Below are positions 1 through 6,518 of a stretch of DNA of 7,802 nucleotides, one piece after another. Made by a program: the position numbers and the translations under genes. Location: positions 564-8,365 of the forward strand of contig QIAS01000104.1 in NCBI GenBank assembly GCA_003225615.1, read 5' to 3'. Under the pieces are notes generated by a model. The model was not told where the DNA came from and did not search any database. It saw only the letters and a program-made list of their open reading frames with translations. Positions within the stretch are counted from its first letter, which is position 1. Every line of letters begins with the position of its first letter. This stretch comes from Acidobacteriota bacterium. GTDB lineage: Bacteria; Acidobacteriota; Terriglobia; Terriglobales; Acidobacteriaceae.

Positions 1-847
1 CCTTATAAACGCCCCAGCGGATCTCCACGGGACCACGCTCTTCTGCGCGATCCTGCAAAGAAGTCTGCATGTCCGCGAAACTGAGCGCGACCAGCAGGCC
101 GGTGGTTCCCGCAACCACCAACCACAGTCCCGCGCGGCGCAGACGTTTACTCGAAGTGTGAAATAACAACAGGAAGGTTGCTACGGCAAACGAAAGCCAT
201 ACGGCGCGGGTCATAGTCGCCAGGATCGCCAAGGGCAGCGCTACGAGCAAGAGCACAGCCCACAGCCCCCGCAATTGGGCACGACGAAACGAGTCCAGCG
301 CAATCAGCCCTAAAATGGTCAAGCTGACGCCGTTGGGAACAGCCTGCAGAAAAGGGCCGCGGGCCCGGTCAGCGTGTATGCCAAGGCTTTCGTCAAGAAT
401 AAAACGCGGGAAAATAAGTGCCTTCGCCCCTACCAGAAACGCGACTGCCGTGAAGCAGAGATAGGCGAGAACCACCAGCGAAAACACTTCGAACCGCCGA
501 AGCGCCTGGGGGTTATCGAAGACCAGCAAAGACAAATGGAACAATGCGAACGGCACAATGAATTTCGCGGCGAGCAGGCTCCAGGTTTGACTATCAAATG
601 GCTGGGAAAGCGCGCTGAAGAGGACTAAACAGAGCATACCAACCATCGGCCAGGTAACGGAAGGAATGATGACCAGTGGCCGGCGCAGAACCAGACACCG
701 CATCAACACGGCGAAGGCGAGAAGGAGGAAGGCGATACGATCGAGCGCGTAAAACTGAAGATCCGGGGGACGGAAAAGCATCACGGTGAGCGTGGCGAGG
801 AACAGGAGGGCGGGCGCCAGCAGCAGCGCGTGTAAAGGACGCACCAT
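1..847 (-). CDS. O-antigen ligase / Wzy-type polymerase, partial (C-terminus beyond left edge)
   Basis: Reading the minus strand from ATG at 847 gives 282 open codons running off the window edge. The product is very hydrophobic, with predicted membrane helices near residues 7-24, 37-54, 64-81, 93-110, 121-144, 173-184, 195-230 and 240-257. The region RARGPF (161-166) followed by PNG (171-173), then TMTRAVW (211-217), and a late charged stretch with R277-W278, match the Wzy_C/O-antigen ligase family pattern around its large periplasmic loop. Such proteins polymerise repeat units or move finished glycan from the lipid carrier, on the periplasmic face of the inner membrane. The gene follows the sugar transferase by 98 bases and is probably co-transcribed. 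No good ribosome-binding site precedes 847; in-frame GTG codons at 862 and 916 are alternative starts after an upstream stop. Ligase and polymerase cannot be told apart by sequence alone, and the end is missing. Confidence 0.85.
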   Translation of the reverse strand, partial: MVRPLHALLLAPALLFLATLTVMLFRPPDLQFYALDRIAFLLLAFAVLMRCLVLRRPLVIIPSVTWPMVGMLCLVLFSALSQPFDSQTWSLLAAKFIVPFALFHLSLLVFDNPQALRRFEVFSLVVLAYLCFTAVAFLVGAKALIFPRFILDESLGIHADRARGPFLQAVPNGVSLTILGLIALDSFRRAQLRGLWAVLLLVALPLAILATMTRAVWLSFAVATFLLLFHTSSKRLRRAGLWLVVAGTTGLLVALSFADMQTSLQDRAEERGPVEIRWGVYK

Positions 848-907
848 AGTTTTGACAGCCACACAGCACGTCTCGTACGCCGAGAACTGGACCGAAATAT
901 ATTCCGT

Positions 908-923
908 TGAACTCACGAGTTCA
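908..923. repeat. Small perfect inverted repeat between transferase and ligase genes
   Basis: TGAACT (908-913) and AGTTCA (918-923) form a perfect 6-bp stem with a 4-base CACG loop. It sits in the gap after the sugar-transferase stop codon and about 60 bases upstream of the ligase ATG. No T-run follows on the minus strand, where an A/T-rich AATATATTT comes next, so it is not a convincing intrinsic terminator. It could be an mRNA stem or part of a weak internal promoter region. If the ligase really starts at the GTG at 916 it lies mostly inside coding DNA. Confidence 0.3.
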
Positions 924-945
924 CAACAGGATGAGGGTTCTCATC

Positions 946-1647
946 TCAAACTCCGGTACCGGTTACAACTACCGATAAGGTCTTAAAGAGAATTTGCAGG
1001 TCAAGCCACAGACTCCATTTCTGGATGTATTCGAGATCCAGACCAAGGGTGGTTCGGAAAGAGGGGTCCTGGCGTGCCGTCACTTGCCACAGACCCGTCA
1101 TTCCAGGAGTTACGTCAAGCCGCGCGAAATGATCAACTTCATAGCGCGCGAAATCGTCTAGCGGATGCGGACGAGGTCCCACGAGGCTCATGTCCCCCCG
1201 CACAACATTCCAAAGTTGTGGTAGTTCGTCCAGGCTATAGCGGCGGAGAAAACGGCCCACGCCGGTGACTCTTGGATCTTGCGCAATCTTGAAACAAGGT
1301 CCCTCGCGCTGGTTAAGAATTCGAAGTCTTTCCTTCAAGTGATCGGCGTCGCTCACCATGGTGCGGAATTTGTAGCAGCAGAATCGCTGTCCTTTTCTAC
1401 CCACCCGTAGGGCGCGGTAGATGAGTGGGCCCGATGAATCGAGCTTTATGAGCAATGCGATGAGGGCCAACACCGGGAATAAGAACAGGAGAGCCACGCT
1501 GGCCAACAGCACGTCGAACGTGCGTTTGGCGGAGAGAGCGAATTGCGGCAGCGGCTCTTCGTGCAAAGAAATCATAGGAATTCGCTCGAACCATTCGATC
1601 CTTGGGTGTCCCGCCTCTGAACCGAAGAGTTCGGGAACGAGGCGCAC
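946..1647 (-). CDS. Polyprenyl-phosphate sugar-1-phosphate transferase, catalytic C-terminal half (frameshifted)
   Basis: This is the catalytic domain of a WbaP/monotopic phosphoglycosyl transferase (bacterial sugar transferase family). It transfers a sugar phosphate from a nucleotide sugar to undecaprenyl phosphate, the first step of EPS repeat-unit assembly at the inner membrane. Visible in order, numbered from 1647: KRTFD (41-45), a hydrophobic membrane segment (46-68), YKFRTM (92-97), the DELPQLWN block with the predicted catalytic Asp140-Glu141 pair, GDMSLVGPRP (151-160), and PGMTGLWQVTAR (181-192). The domain is complete and ends normally. The codon at 1647 is a GTG inside the protein, not a believable start: this frame stays open upstream to 1743 and encodes the residues expected after the N-terminal half, such as EFIDEIILT. 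An internal ATG at 1575 could start a minimal PglC-like enzyme, but it has no clear ribosome-binding site. Confidence 0.9.
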   Translation of the reverse strand: MRLVPELFGSEAGHPRIEWFERIPMISLHEEPLPQFALSAKRTFDVLLASVALLFLFPVLALIALLIKLDSSGPLIYRALRVGRKGQRFCCYKFRTMVSDADHLKERLRILNQREGPCFKIAQDPRVTGVGRFLRRYSLDELPQLWNVVRGDMSLVGPRPHPLDDFARYEVDHFARLDVTPGMTGLWQVTARQDPSFRTTLGLDLEYIQKWSLWLDLQILFKTLSVVVTGTGV

Positions 1648-1726
1648 GTCGAGATGGTGTTCGCGAGCTTGCTGGATTACCCGGCGTGCCTGGTCCGGCT
1701 GATGGCTGATGGTCAGAATGATTTCG

Positions 1727-2554
1727 TCAATGAATTCCGTCGGCTATTCGCCCGAGCACGGCGTCCGCGTATTCGCAGTCATCATCCACGAAACCCTTTA
1801 CCACGCGTCCAATATGAGGATTGTGTTCGAAATATTCAGCTAGTTTGCGCGCGTGAGCGTCCGCCCCCACAATCAGCACTCGGCGCAGTCCCTGGCCTCT
1901 TTCCAATTTCTTGGAGGATAGATGCCGCTGCCAGAAGCGTGAACCTGTGAGGCCCAGAAGACTAAGAACAAAGCTGCACACTAAGCTCGCCTTGGAAGCC
2001 GACCCACTCGAGGAAATATGAGTTGCTGCTGCGGTCAGTAAGGTCGCGAACGAGACTGCTTTGGCCAATGCGCGCACTTCTTCGTGAATCGCGAGTCCAC
2101 TTTCCTGATAGGTTCCTTCTGTGTAAGCCAGCAATGTAACCAGGGATGCGTAGAGAAAGGCGAAACCCAAAAAGAAGTGACACTCTGCCGGGGTCCGAAA
2201 CTTCACCATTTCCGGAAGGTTCAAATGCAGGAAGGAATATGCGTGCACACGGAAGTGGGTTGCGCCCACAAAAACGAGCCCAACCAGCACGAAGTCGGAA
2301 GCGACTGCACGCCATAAGTTCCATTGCCCGGCGGCCGCCCTTGGTCGTGGTATGAGAATCTCGGAAACCGCCCGGAAAAAGCTCTGTTTGATTTCCACCG
2401 AAGCTTTGTCCGGCGTTCCTCCTGGCTCGGCCTTGAGTTCTACTGATTGCGGCCTTTTTTTGGGGACTGCACGCAGTCCCGACATGCCCGGGACCAGCCG
2501 CGTCATCCCGCCGGTGGGGGTGGTTTCAGTTTGCTTTTCCTTGAGAGCTGACAC
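1727..2554 (-). CDS. Polyprenyl-phosphate sugar transferase, N-terminal half (prematurely terminated by frameshift)
   Basis: These 275 residues match the N-terminal part of long WbaP-like transferases. There is a polar cytoplasmic leader (1-80), several membrane helices (about 82-100, 126-144, 163-178, 188-204), then a Rossmann-like, CoA-binding-type domain starting with VLIVGADAHARKLAE (226-240) and continuing through GFVDDD to VLGRIAD. The frame then reads GIH and stops at 1727-1729, where relatives continue toward the EFIDEVILT strand. That strand is present in the other frame from about 1740. The half has no catalytic site of its own; in intact enzymes it anchors and regulates. Start: GTG at 2554, six bases after the NusG-like gene's stop, with no strong ribosome-binding site, so translational coupling is likely. 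The in-frame ATG of residue 17, after a GGCGGG stretch, is an alternative. Confidence 0.85.
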   Translation of the reverse strand: MSALKEKQTETTPTGGMTRLVPGMSGLRAVPKKRPQSVELKAEPGGTPDKASVEIKQSFFRAVSEILIPRPRAAAGQWNLWRAVASDFVLVGLVFVGATHFRVHAYSFLHLNLPEMVKFRTPAECHFFLGFAFLYASLVTLLAYTEGTYQESGLAIHEEVRALAKAVSFATLLTAAATHISSSGSASKASLVCSFVLSLLGLTGSRFWQRHLSSKKLERGQGLRRVLIVGADAHARKLAEYFEHNPHIGRVVKGFVDDDCEYADAVLGRIADGIH

Positions 2555-2560
2555 GGTGTT

Positions 2561-3091
2561 CTAGATGGGTTCCAGTTCGTAGCCTTCGATTTCAATGGCA
2601 ACGGCGCGCCGGATCGATTCGATCGAAATTACCAGGCGGCGCTCTTCGCTTTGCGCGAGGACTCCCTCGAGCCCCTGCAAGCACCCCCCCTGGATGCGTA
2701 CGCGCTGGCCAACGCTTAGAAAGGGATGGAGGGAGCAAGGGACCTTCCGCGCCAACAGCAACTGCAAGTGCTCTATCTGATTCTGTGGGACAGCGAGTGC
2801 TTGTCCCTGAAAATTCACGAAACTGACAACACCCGCTGTACCGAGTACCCGGAAGCGAGCAGCCTGCGAGTGGTCGGTATGCACAAATGCATAGCCGGGG
2901 AACAGAGGCACGCGAATTTGTTTGTGCCGGTCGCTCCAGGGGTGAATTTCGGTGCGCAAGGGCAGGAAGGTCTCAATGCTCTTGTCTTGTAATTGCTGCG
3001 CAGCCTTCTTTTCGAAGCGGTAGCGAATATGAATTGCATACCAGGAAAAGGAGTCGTTCCGGGGGGCCGAAGACTGCTCGAATAGCGTCAT
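2561..3091 (-). CDS. NusG-like transcription antiterminator (UpxY/RfaH/LoaP-type paralogue)
   Basis: The 176-residue protein has an N-terminal NGN domain (residues about 15-105) opening with WYAIHIRYRFEKKAAQQL (17-34), then TFLPL (41-45) and the hallmark VPLFPGYAFV (61-70). A C-terminal KOW domain follows around VGQRVRIQGG to LEGVL (117-135). Proteins of this family bind RNA polymerase and suppress pausing or termination. Specialised paralogues are commonly coded inside the long polysaccharide operon they control; that role is inferred here from position, because the housekeeping nusG normally sits with rplK. ATG at 3091 was chosen because TCCTTT at 3100-3105 (AAAGGA on the coding strand) lies eight bases upstream. 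A TTG at 3178 would add 29 unconserved residues. The stop is six bases before the transferase start, so the two genes are probably co-translated. Confidence 0.88.
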   Translation of the reverse strand: MTLFEQSSAPRNDSFSWYAIHIRYRFEKKAAQQLQDKSIETFLPLRTEIHPWSDRHKQIRVPLFPGYAFVHTDHSQAARFRVLGTAGVVSFVNFQGQALAVPQNQIEHLQLLLARKVPCSLHPFLSVGQRVRIQGGCLQGLEGVLAQSEERRLVISIESIRRAVAIEIEGYELEPI

Positions 3092-3099
3092 CACTATAT

Positions 3100-3105
3100 T
3101 CCTTT
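3100..3105 (-). promoter_or_regulatory. Ribosome-binding site of the NusG-like gene
   Basis: AAAGGA on the coding strand, eight bases before ATG at 3091. It decides the start against the longer TTG-initiated reading at 3178. Confidence 0.6.
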
Positions 3106-3214
3106 GTTCTCCGAGCACGGCTCCGCTAATTGAGTCCCAAGACCGATTTCTGCCTTGTTTTGCACAGTCGTCGCTCAACTGCTAGTACATCTCCGGAACT
3201 TTGGGGTCCGGTCT

Positions 3215-3949
3215 CTACAACTTCCGATAAAGGCGCTCGGGGATGGGAAACGTGCGCTCGTTTAGCACCGTCCCCAGCAGACGCGCATTGGCCGTCTGCA
3301 GCATCTCTTTGACATTTCGTGCCGCGATTCGGCGTGTGCTGTGAGCCTGCAACACCAGGATCACTCCATCACAAAGTGACCCGAGCAAGGTAGCTTCCCG
3401 ATAAAGTCCCACGGGGGGTGCATGAATCACAGCGTACTCGTACTGCCGGCCTAGTTCGCTCAATCGGCCACCTAGCCATGCGGGTGAAAACATCAGTTTC
3501 TTATCAGGGACAAAGTTCTCTGCCGGAATGAACCGGAGGTTCCCGCGTGTGGCGTTTGCACCGCTCCGAACCCACTCGGAGTCATTGGCGCTGGCGATAT
3601 CGTCGCCTGAGCAGTCCCCCAAAAGCTCACGCAGTACGGACGAACGCAAGTTTGCCTCGACCAGGCATACGTGTCCCGGGACTTGCGCTGCGAGGTATTG
3701 CGCTACTCGCACGCACACGGCACCCACGCCAGCGGTCTGGTCAATTCCGCTAAACACTACTTGCCCCGCCGGCCTGGGCCATCCTGGAAAGAAAACCCGT
3801 TGCACGAGTCCACGTATCTGCTCGTGGGCGAAGATTCCCGGATCCCATCGCGCGTTTGTGCTGACAAGATCGAGTTTGCGCTCCGCGGATCGGCCCTCCG
3901 AGATCGTTACCACCACGGGTGGTTGCAGGACCTCGACAGTGGAGCTCAT
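3215..3949 (-). CDS. CpsD/CapB-like BY-kinase homologue with degenerate ATP site (probable pseudokinase)
   Basis: This 244-residue cytoplasmic protein has the MinD/Wzc-type P-loop fold of bacterial tyrosine kinases. A leader precedes VVFSG (64-68), then the Walker A region, a Walker A' strand VCLVEANL (94-101), a Walker B strand YAVIHAPPV (172-180) and GVILVLQA (195-202). In active members these read GEGKST, DADLR and D-T/A-PP. Here Walker A is GVGAV (74-78) with Ala77 replacing lysine, the A' acids are Glu98/Asn100, and the Walker B acid is His176. The C-terminus ends in YRKL with one tyrosine, not the usual tyrosine cluster. Catalysis therefore looks lost while the fold is kept; the protein may still bind its membrane partner as a structural co-factor. 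GAGGA on the coding strand (3957-3961) lies seven bases before ATG. The gene lies 85 bases after the GumC/Wzc-like gene, matching the CapA/CapB pair arrangement. Confidence 0.8.
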   Translation of the reverse strand: MSSTVEVLQPPVVVTISEGRSAERKLDLVSTNARWDPGIFAHEQIRGLVQRVFFPGWPRPAGQVVFSGIDQTAGVGAVCVRVAQYLAAQVPGHVCLVEANLRSSVLRELLGDCSGDDIASANDSEWVRSGANATRGNLRFIPAENFVPDKKLMFSPAWLGGRLSELGRQYEYAVIHAPPVGLYREATLLGSLCDGVILVLQAHSTRRIAARNVKEMLQTANARLLGTVLNERTFPIPERLYRKL

Positions 3950-3956
3950 GGCCTGT

Positions 3957-3961
3957 TCCTC
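3957..3961 (-). promoter_or_regulatory. Ribosome-binding site of the BY-kinase-like gene
   Basis: GAGGA on the coding strand with seven-base spacing to ATG at 3949. It is one of the clearest ribosome-binding sites in the window. Confidence 0.6.
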
Positions 3962-4034
3962 ATGCCAGTCGGCGTTGTGTCCGCAGCGCCCGATAGCAGG
4001 CTGTTATGCTTCTTCCCGTCAGGCCATTGCCAAT

Positions 4035-5516
4035 TCATGCCACCTCCCGCGGAAGCGACGCGAGCACCGGAGTGCGGAGACAGGCCACGACCTCTTCGGG
4101 GGTGCGAAAAGCTGGATCCAGGTAATCACGGGCAAAACTCACGCCCGTGCTCAGCAATCCGGCCAGCACCACACCCGCCAATGCGACAGTCAGGAGGGAG
4201 TGTTTCGGCAGTGCGGGAACGGTGGGCGGTTCCGCGACGATGACGTTCAGAATGCCGCGCTCATCCAAAGCATCGCCAATTCTGGCCTCCTCCCGCTTGC
4301 GTACGTAAAGCAGGTAATTCTCCTCGGCTGCTTTCATCGTACGGAGCAGGTCCTGCTGGGTGATCGCGTCCTGGCCCGATTGGCGCGCCTGCCGCCGCGA
4401 GTGCGCGAGTTGCCTTTCATCGAGGGCAGCGCGGGCACGCAACCCGCTCAGCTCCACGCTTGCCTTCTCCGTTTCTTGTCTTACCCATTCGTGATTAAGA
4501 TCTTTTTCCGTGGTTTCTTCACGCGTAGGGGTGAGCCTCTCGGCTGCTATGCTTTGCCGGGTTTCGGCAATCTGCTGCTCCACTTCCTGCACCAGCCGAT
4601 ACGACGGCTCGTACTTCGTCAGCAGGCCGGTGCGGTTCAGTTGCAGCTCGAGCAGTTTGGACTTCAGCTTTTCCAGCAGTTGCGGATTATCAGCAATGCG
4701 AACCTGGGTGGTGGTCCGCTCGGGGATGGAGGGCATGTCCGCCTGCAACGTTCGCATCCTGTGCTCGGTCTCCGCGATCGCTAGACGAAGTTGAAGGCTG
4801 TTCACCTCGGCCTCACTTAGCTTCTGCAGCGCGATATCACGTTCCAAAGCCGCTGAGACAACACCTTGGTCGCGAGTGAAATCCAATAGCTGGAACTCTG
4901 CTTCCTGCAAGCGACGCCCGTAATCTACCGTCTGCTGCTCAAAAAACTTGAACTCGCCCGATGGCCGATGCACCTCAGTATGTTTCTCCACATACGCTAC
5001 GGCCAGGTTGTTCAGCACCCGCGCGGCAAGGGCCGGATCACCGGAGTCATAACTCACGGCAATCAAATTTGTTTTACGGATGGGCTCTGCTTTCAGATGG
5101 CGGCCCATGCCTCGCACGGCATGCGCAACCCGAACATTTTGGTCGTCGCGCTGAAAGATATGGAATGAAGTGTTTTCCGCCAAGCCGGTCGCTTCGACTA
5201 CCTTGCGGAGCATTTCCTCGTCGCGCAACAACTCGACTTCAGAGTTCAATTCTTCTTCGGTAATGTCGTTCCGTTGAAACTCGGTGGGAGCATTAGCCTG
5301 GGGAGTCATGAGCGGATCAGCGCGTCCGCGTCGTACCAGCACTTTCATGTGCGCCTGATAACCAGGCGCGAACATGGTGTAGAGCATAACTGATAAGAAA
5401 ACTGCCAGGAAGCAACCAAAAAACACACCGCGTTGCCTGAAAACGATTGAAAAGACGTCACGAAGTGTAGGGGACAGGCCTTCGAAATATCTCCGATCGA
5501 CAGAATCCTCTTCCAT
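4035..5516 (-). CDS. GumC/Wzc-type polysaccharide co-polymerase (Wzz domain, no kinase domain)
   Basis: The 493-residue inner-membrane protein has the co-polymerase layout. There is a cytoplasmic leader (1-30), a first membrane helix (about 31-50), and a periplasmic Wzz region (about 51-190) including ITEEELNSEVELLRDEEML and IRKTNLIAVSYDSGDPALAARVLN-type sequence. Long charged coiled-coil helices (about 195-420) come next, then a proline-rich EPPTVPALPKHS just before the second helix (about 441-462), and a short cytoplasmic tail with RTPEEVVACLRTPVLASLP. It controls polymer length and bridges to the Wza-type exporter. Full-length Wzc carries a kinase domain after the second helix; here the protein stops, and the kinase-like part is the separate downstream gene, as in CapA/CapB or CpsC/CpsD. 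ATG at 5516 has no obvious ribosome-binding site. The reading frame is intact, unlike the genes on either side of the cluster. Confidence 0.9.
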   Translation of the reverse strand: MEEDSVDRRYFEGLSPTLRDVFSIVFRQRGVFFGCFLAVFLSVMLYTMFAPGYQAHMKVLVRRGRADPLMTPQANAPTEFQRNDITEEELNSEVELLRDEEMLRKVVEATGLAENTSFHIFQRDDQNVRVAHAVRGMGRHLKAEPIRKTNLIAVSYDSGDPALAARVLNNLAVAYVEKHTEVHRPSGEFKFFEQQTVDYGRRLQEAEFQLLDFTRDQGVVSAALERDIALQKLSEAEVNSLQLRLAIAETEHRMRTLQADMPSIPERTTTQVRIADNPQLLEKLKSKLLELQLNRTGLLTKYEPSYRLVQEVEQQIAETRQSIAAERLTPTREETTEKDLNHEWVRQETEKASVELSGLRARAALDERQLAHSRRQARQSGQDAITQQDLLRTMKAAEENYLLYVRKREEARIGDALDERGILNVIVAEPPTVPALPKHSLLTVALAGVVLAGLLSTGVSFARDYLDPAFRTPEEVVACLRTPVLASLPREVA

Positions 5517-5652
5517 ATGAGCCCAGGCCGAAGGTCAGGTGAACCAATGTGGCGCAGGGCCTAGGAGCGTTTTGCAGATGCGACTGCTAACAACTGAACT
5601 ACCCCGGAGGCTCAAACCTTGCATCACGCGCAAAACTCTTCGGCCCTGCATT

Positions 5653-5698
5653 GTGACGTCACTGTATTTTCTTGACGAACTTTCAGGTCACTGTCACC
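5653..5698. promoter_or_regulatory. Cluster of GTCAC/GTGAC motifs upstream of the co-polymerase gene
   Basis: The 194-base gap 5517-5710 between the export-protein and co-polymerase genes contains a perfect 10-bp palindrome GTGACGTCAC (5653-5662). An 8-base direct repeat GTCACTGT occurs at 5658-5665 and 5687-5694, and a further GTCAC at 5693-5697. Four half-sites in 45 bases looks like an operator or a transcription-factor array; the binding factor is unknown. The region sits 137-194 bases before the co-polymerase start, so it could serve an internal promoter. I could not identify a convincing -35/-10 pair or an intrinsic terminator in the gap. Confidence 0.35.
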
Positions 5699-5710
5699 TC
5701 CCATTAAAAA

Positions 5711-5980
5711 TCAGAATTGCGCCCCGTTGAGGTACATTCCGAGACTCGGTCGCGGAGCAAAGCGGCGGAGCTTTGAGACAGTGCTCTCAGGCACGTACAA
5801 CATGTCGCCCGGCCGCAAATGTGGATCTTCATTCAAATCATGAGAGCTCAGCATTTTTTTCAAATTAAGCACGCGTGCTTCCACTAGATCGTTGGTAACT
5901 CGCCGGAAAAGCACCACTTGCGAGTGCCGCGCATCCTGCGTAAAGCCGCCGGCAATGGCCACCGCCTCGGTCGCCGTCAT
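5711..5980 (-). CDS. Wza-type polysaccharide export protein, C-terminal part (SLBB region, out of frame with N-terminal part)
   Basis: This frame carries the rest of the export protein. Its open stretch reaches up to 6046, and from about 6037 it reads FFIAAGQVSRPGKYEL, the start of the SLBB-type domain. It continues with MTATEAVAIAGGF (from ATG at 5980), SQVVLFRR, LRPGDMLYVPES, and a short tail ending LGMYLNGAQF. GQVSRPGKYEL and LRPGDMLYVP are typical of Wza/GumB-family export proteins. ATG at 5980 falls inside the domain and is unlikely to be a true start. The piece is best understood as the 3' end of the gene beginning at 6518. Only one SLBB-like unit is present, as in short GumB-like members, compared with the longer Wza. 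Without its N-terminal half it has no signal peptide and would not reach the periplasm. Confidence 0.8.
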   Translation of the reverse strand: MTATEAVAIAGGFTQDARHSQVVLFRRVTNDLVEARVLNLKKMLSSHDLNEDPHLRPGDMLYVPESTVSKLRRFAPRPSLGMYLNGAQF

Positions 5981-6518
5981 GTCCGCGCGGAGCTCGTACT
6001 TTCCCGGCCGGGAGACCTGGCCGGCGGCAATAAAAAATGACGATGGTCACTTCCGGATCGTGCAACATGGGCGCATAGGCATCGCGTAATGAAGCTTGCA
6101 GTTCCGGCAGAGTCTGGCCCTCGGCGTATATATTTCCCAATCCCTTCAGGCCGACAAAACCATCGGGTTGCACGCTGATCGTTTGGTTGAACTCAGGAGA
6201 AAATGTGAAATCGATTTCCAGCTGATCGCTCTTGTGTAGCCGATAGAGTGGACGGCGCTCCCCTCCGAAAGCAGGATTTCCCGTTCCGTCCACTCCACCG
6301 GGTTTTGTGGTTGCCGTCCCAGGTTTCCCCAAGCCGTCCCAGGGACCCACCTGGGACCTTGTTGCCGGCGTACCCAAAGCGCCTGCGGCGGCTTGGGTTC
6401 CAGGCACGCGTCCAACGGCCAGTTCCGGCCTTTCTTCCTGGGCCACGGCAACCATCAACAGCTGCTGCAGGATCAGCCCAGCAGCCACGACCATGGAAAT
6501 TGTGAGGAAGCGCTTCAT
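5865..6518 (-). CDS. Wza-type polysaccharide export protein, N-terminal part (frameshifted)
   Basis: From ATG at 6518 the product begins with a Sec signal peptide (lysine/arginine, hydrophobic core to about 22, probable cut after AVA at 26). No cysteine forms a lipobox, so it is not an obvious lipoprotein. Residues 27-88 form a Gly/Pro/Ala/Thr-rich linker. The Poly_export domain follows: LYRLHKSDQLEIDFTF, SVQPDGFVGLKGLG, and PEVTIVIF ending near residue 162. After that the frame becomes arginine-rich nonsense to the stop at 5865, while the SLBB continuation is in another frame. The break lies at an A6 run (6032-6037). Family members pass the polymer through the outer membrane together with the co-polymerase, whose gene is next. 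Start: ATG 6518 places the signal peptide correctly; a TTG at 6536 would add six residues. No strong ribosome-binding site is seen. Confidence 0.85.
   Translation of the reverse strand: MKRFLTISMVVAAGLILQQLLMVAVAQEERPELAVGRVPGTQAAAGALGTPATRSQVGPWDGLGKPGTATTKPGGVDGTGNPAFGGERRPLYRLHKSDQLEIDFTFSPEFNQTISVQPDGFVGLKGLGNIYAEGQTLPELQASLRDAYAPMLHDPEVTIVIFYCRRPGLPAGKVRAPRGHDGDRGGGHCRRLYAGCAALASGAFPASYQRSSGSTRA
6336..6357. repeat. Inverted repeat inside the export-protein linker
   Basis: GTCCCAGG (6336-6343) and CCTGGGAC (6350-6357) pair perfectly over 8 bp around a 6-base loop. A third copy of GTCCCAGG lies at 6316-6323, exactly 20 bases from the second. The repeats code for part of the Gly/Pro-rich linker and probably reflect repetitive coding sequence. 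A stable mRNA hairpin about 160 bases into the gene is also possible. Confidence 0.45.

Noticed and set aside
3092..3178. Longer NusG-like protein from TTG at 3178
   Set aside because: The extra 29 residues are not NGN-like, and a good ribosome-binding site sits eight bases before ATG 3091.
3193..3211. CCGGA...TCCGG inverted repeat after the kinase-like gene as a terminator
   Set aside because: There are only five paired bases and no T-run on the transcribed strand. The downstream genes appear to belong to the same operon.
3528..4784. 418-codon open frame on the plus strand
   Set aside because: It is antisense to the intact kinase-like and co-polymerase genes, both with clear family motifs. 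Its product is Arg/Ser/Pro-rich and shows no domain.
5625..5705. Possible 26-codon leader peptide in the gap between export-protein and co-polymerase genes
   Set aside because: It has no ribosome-binding site and no recognisable sequence; such short frames are expected by chance.
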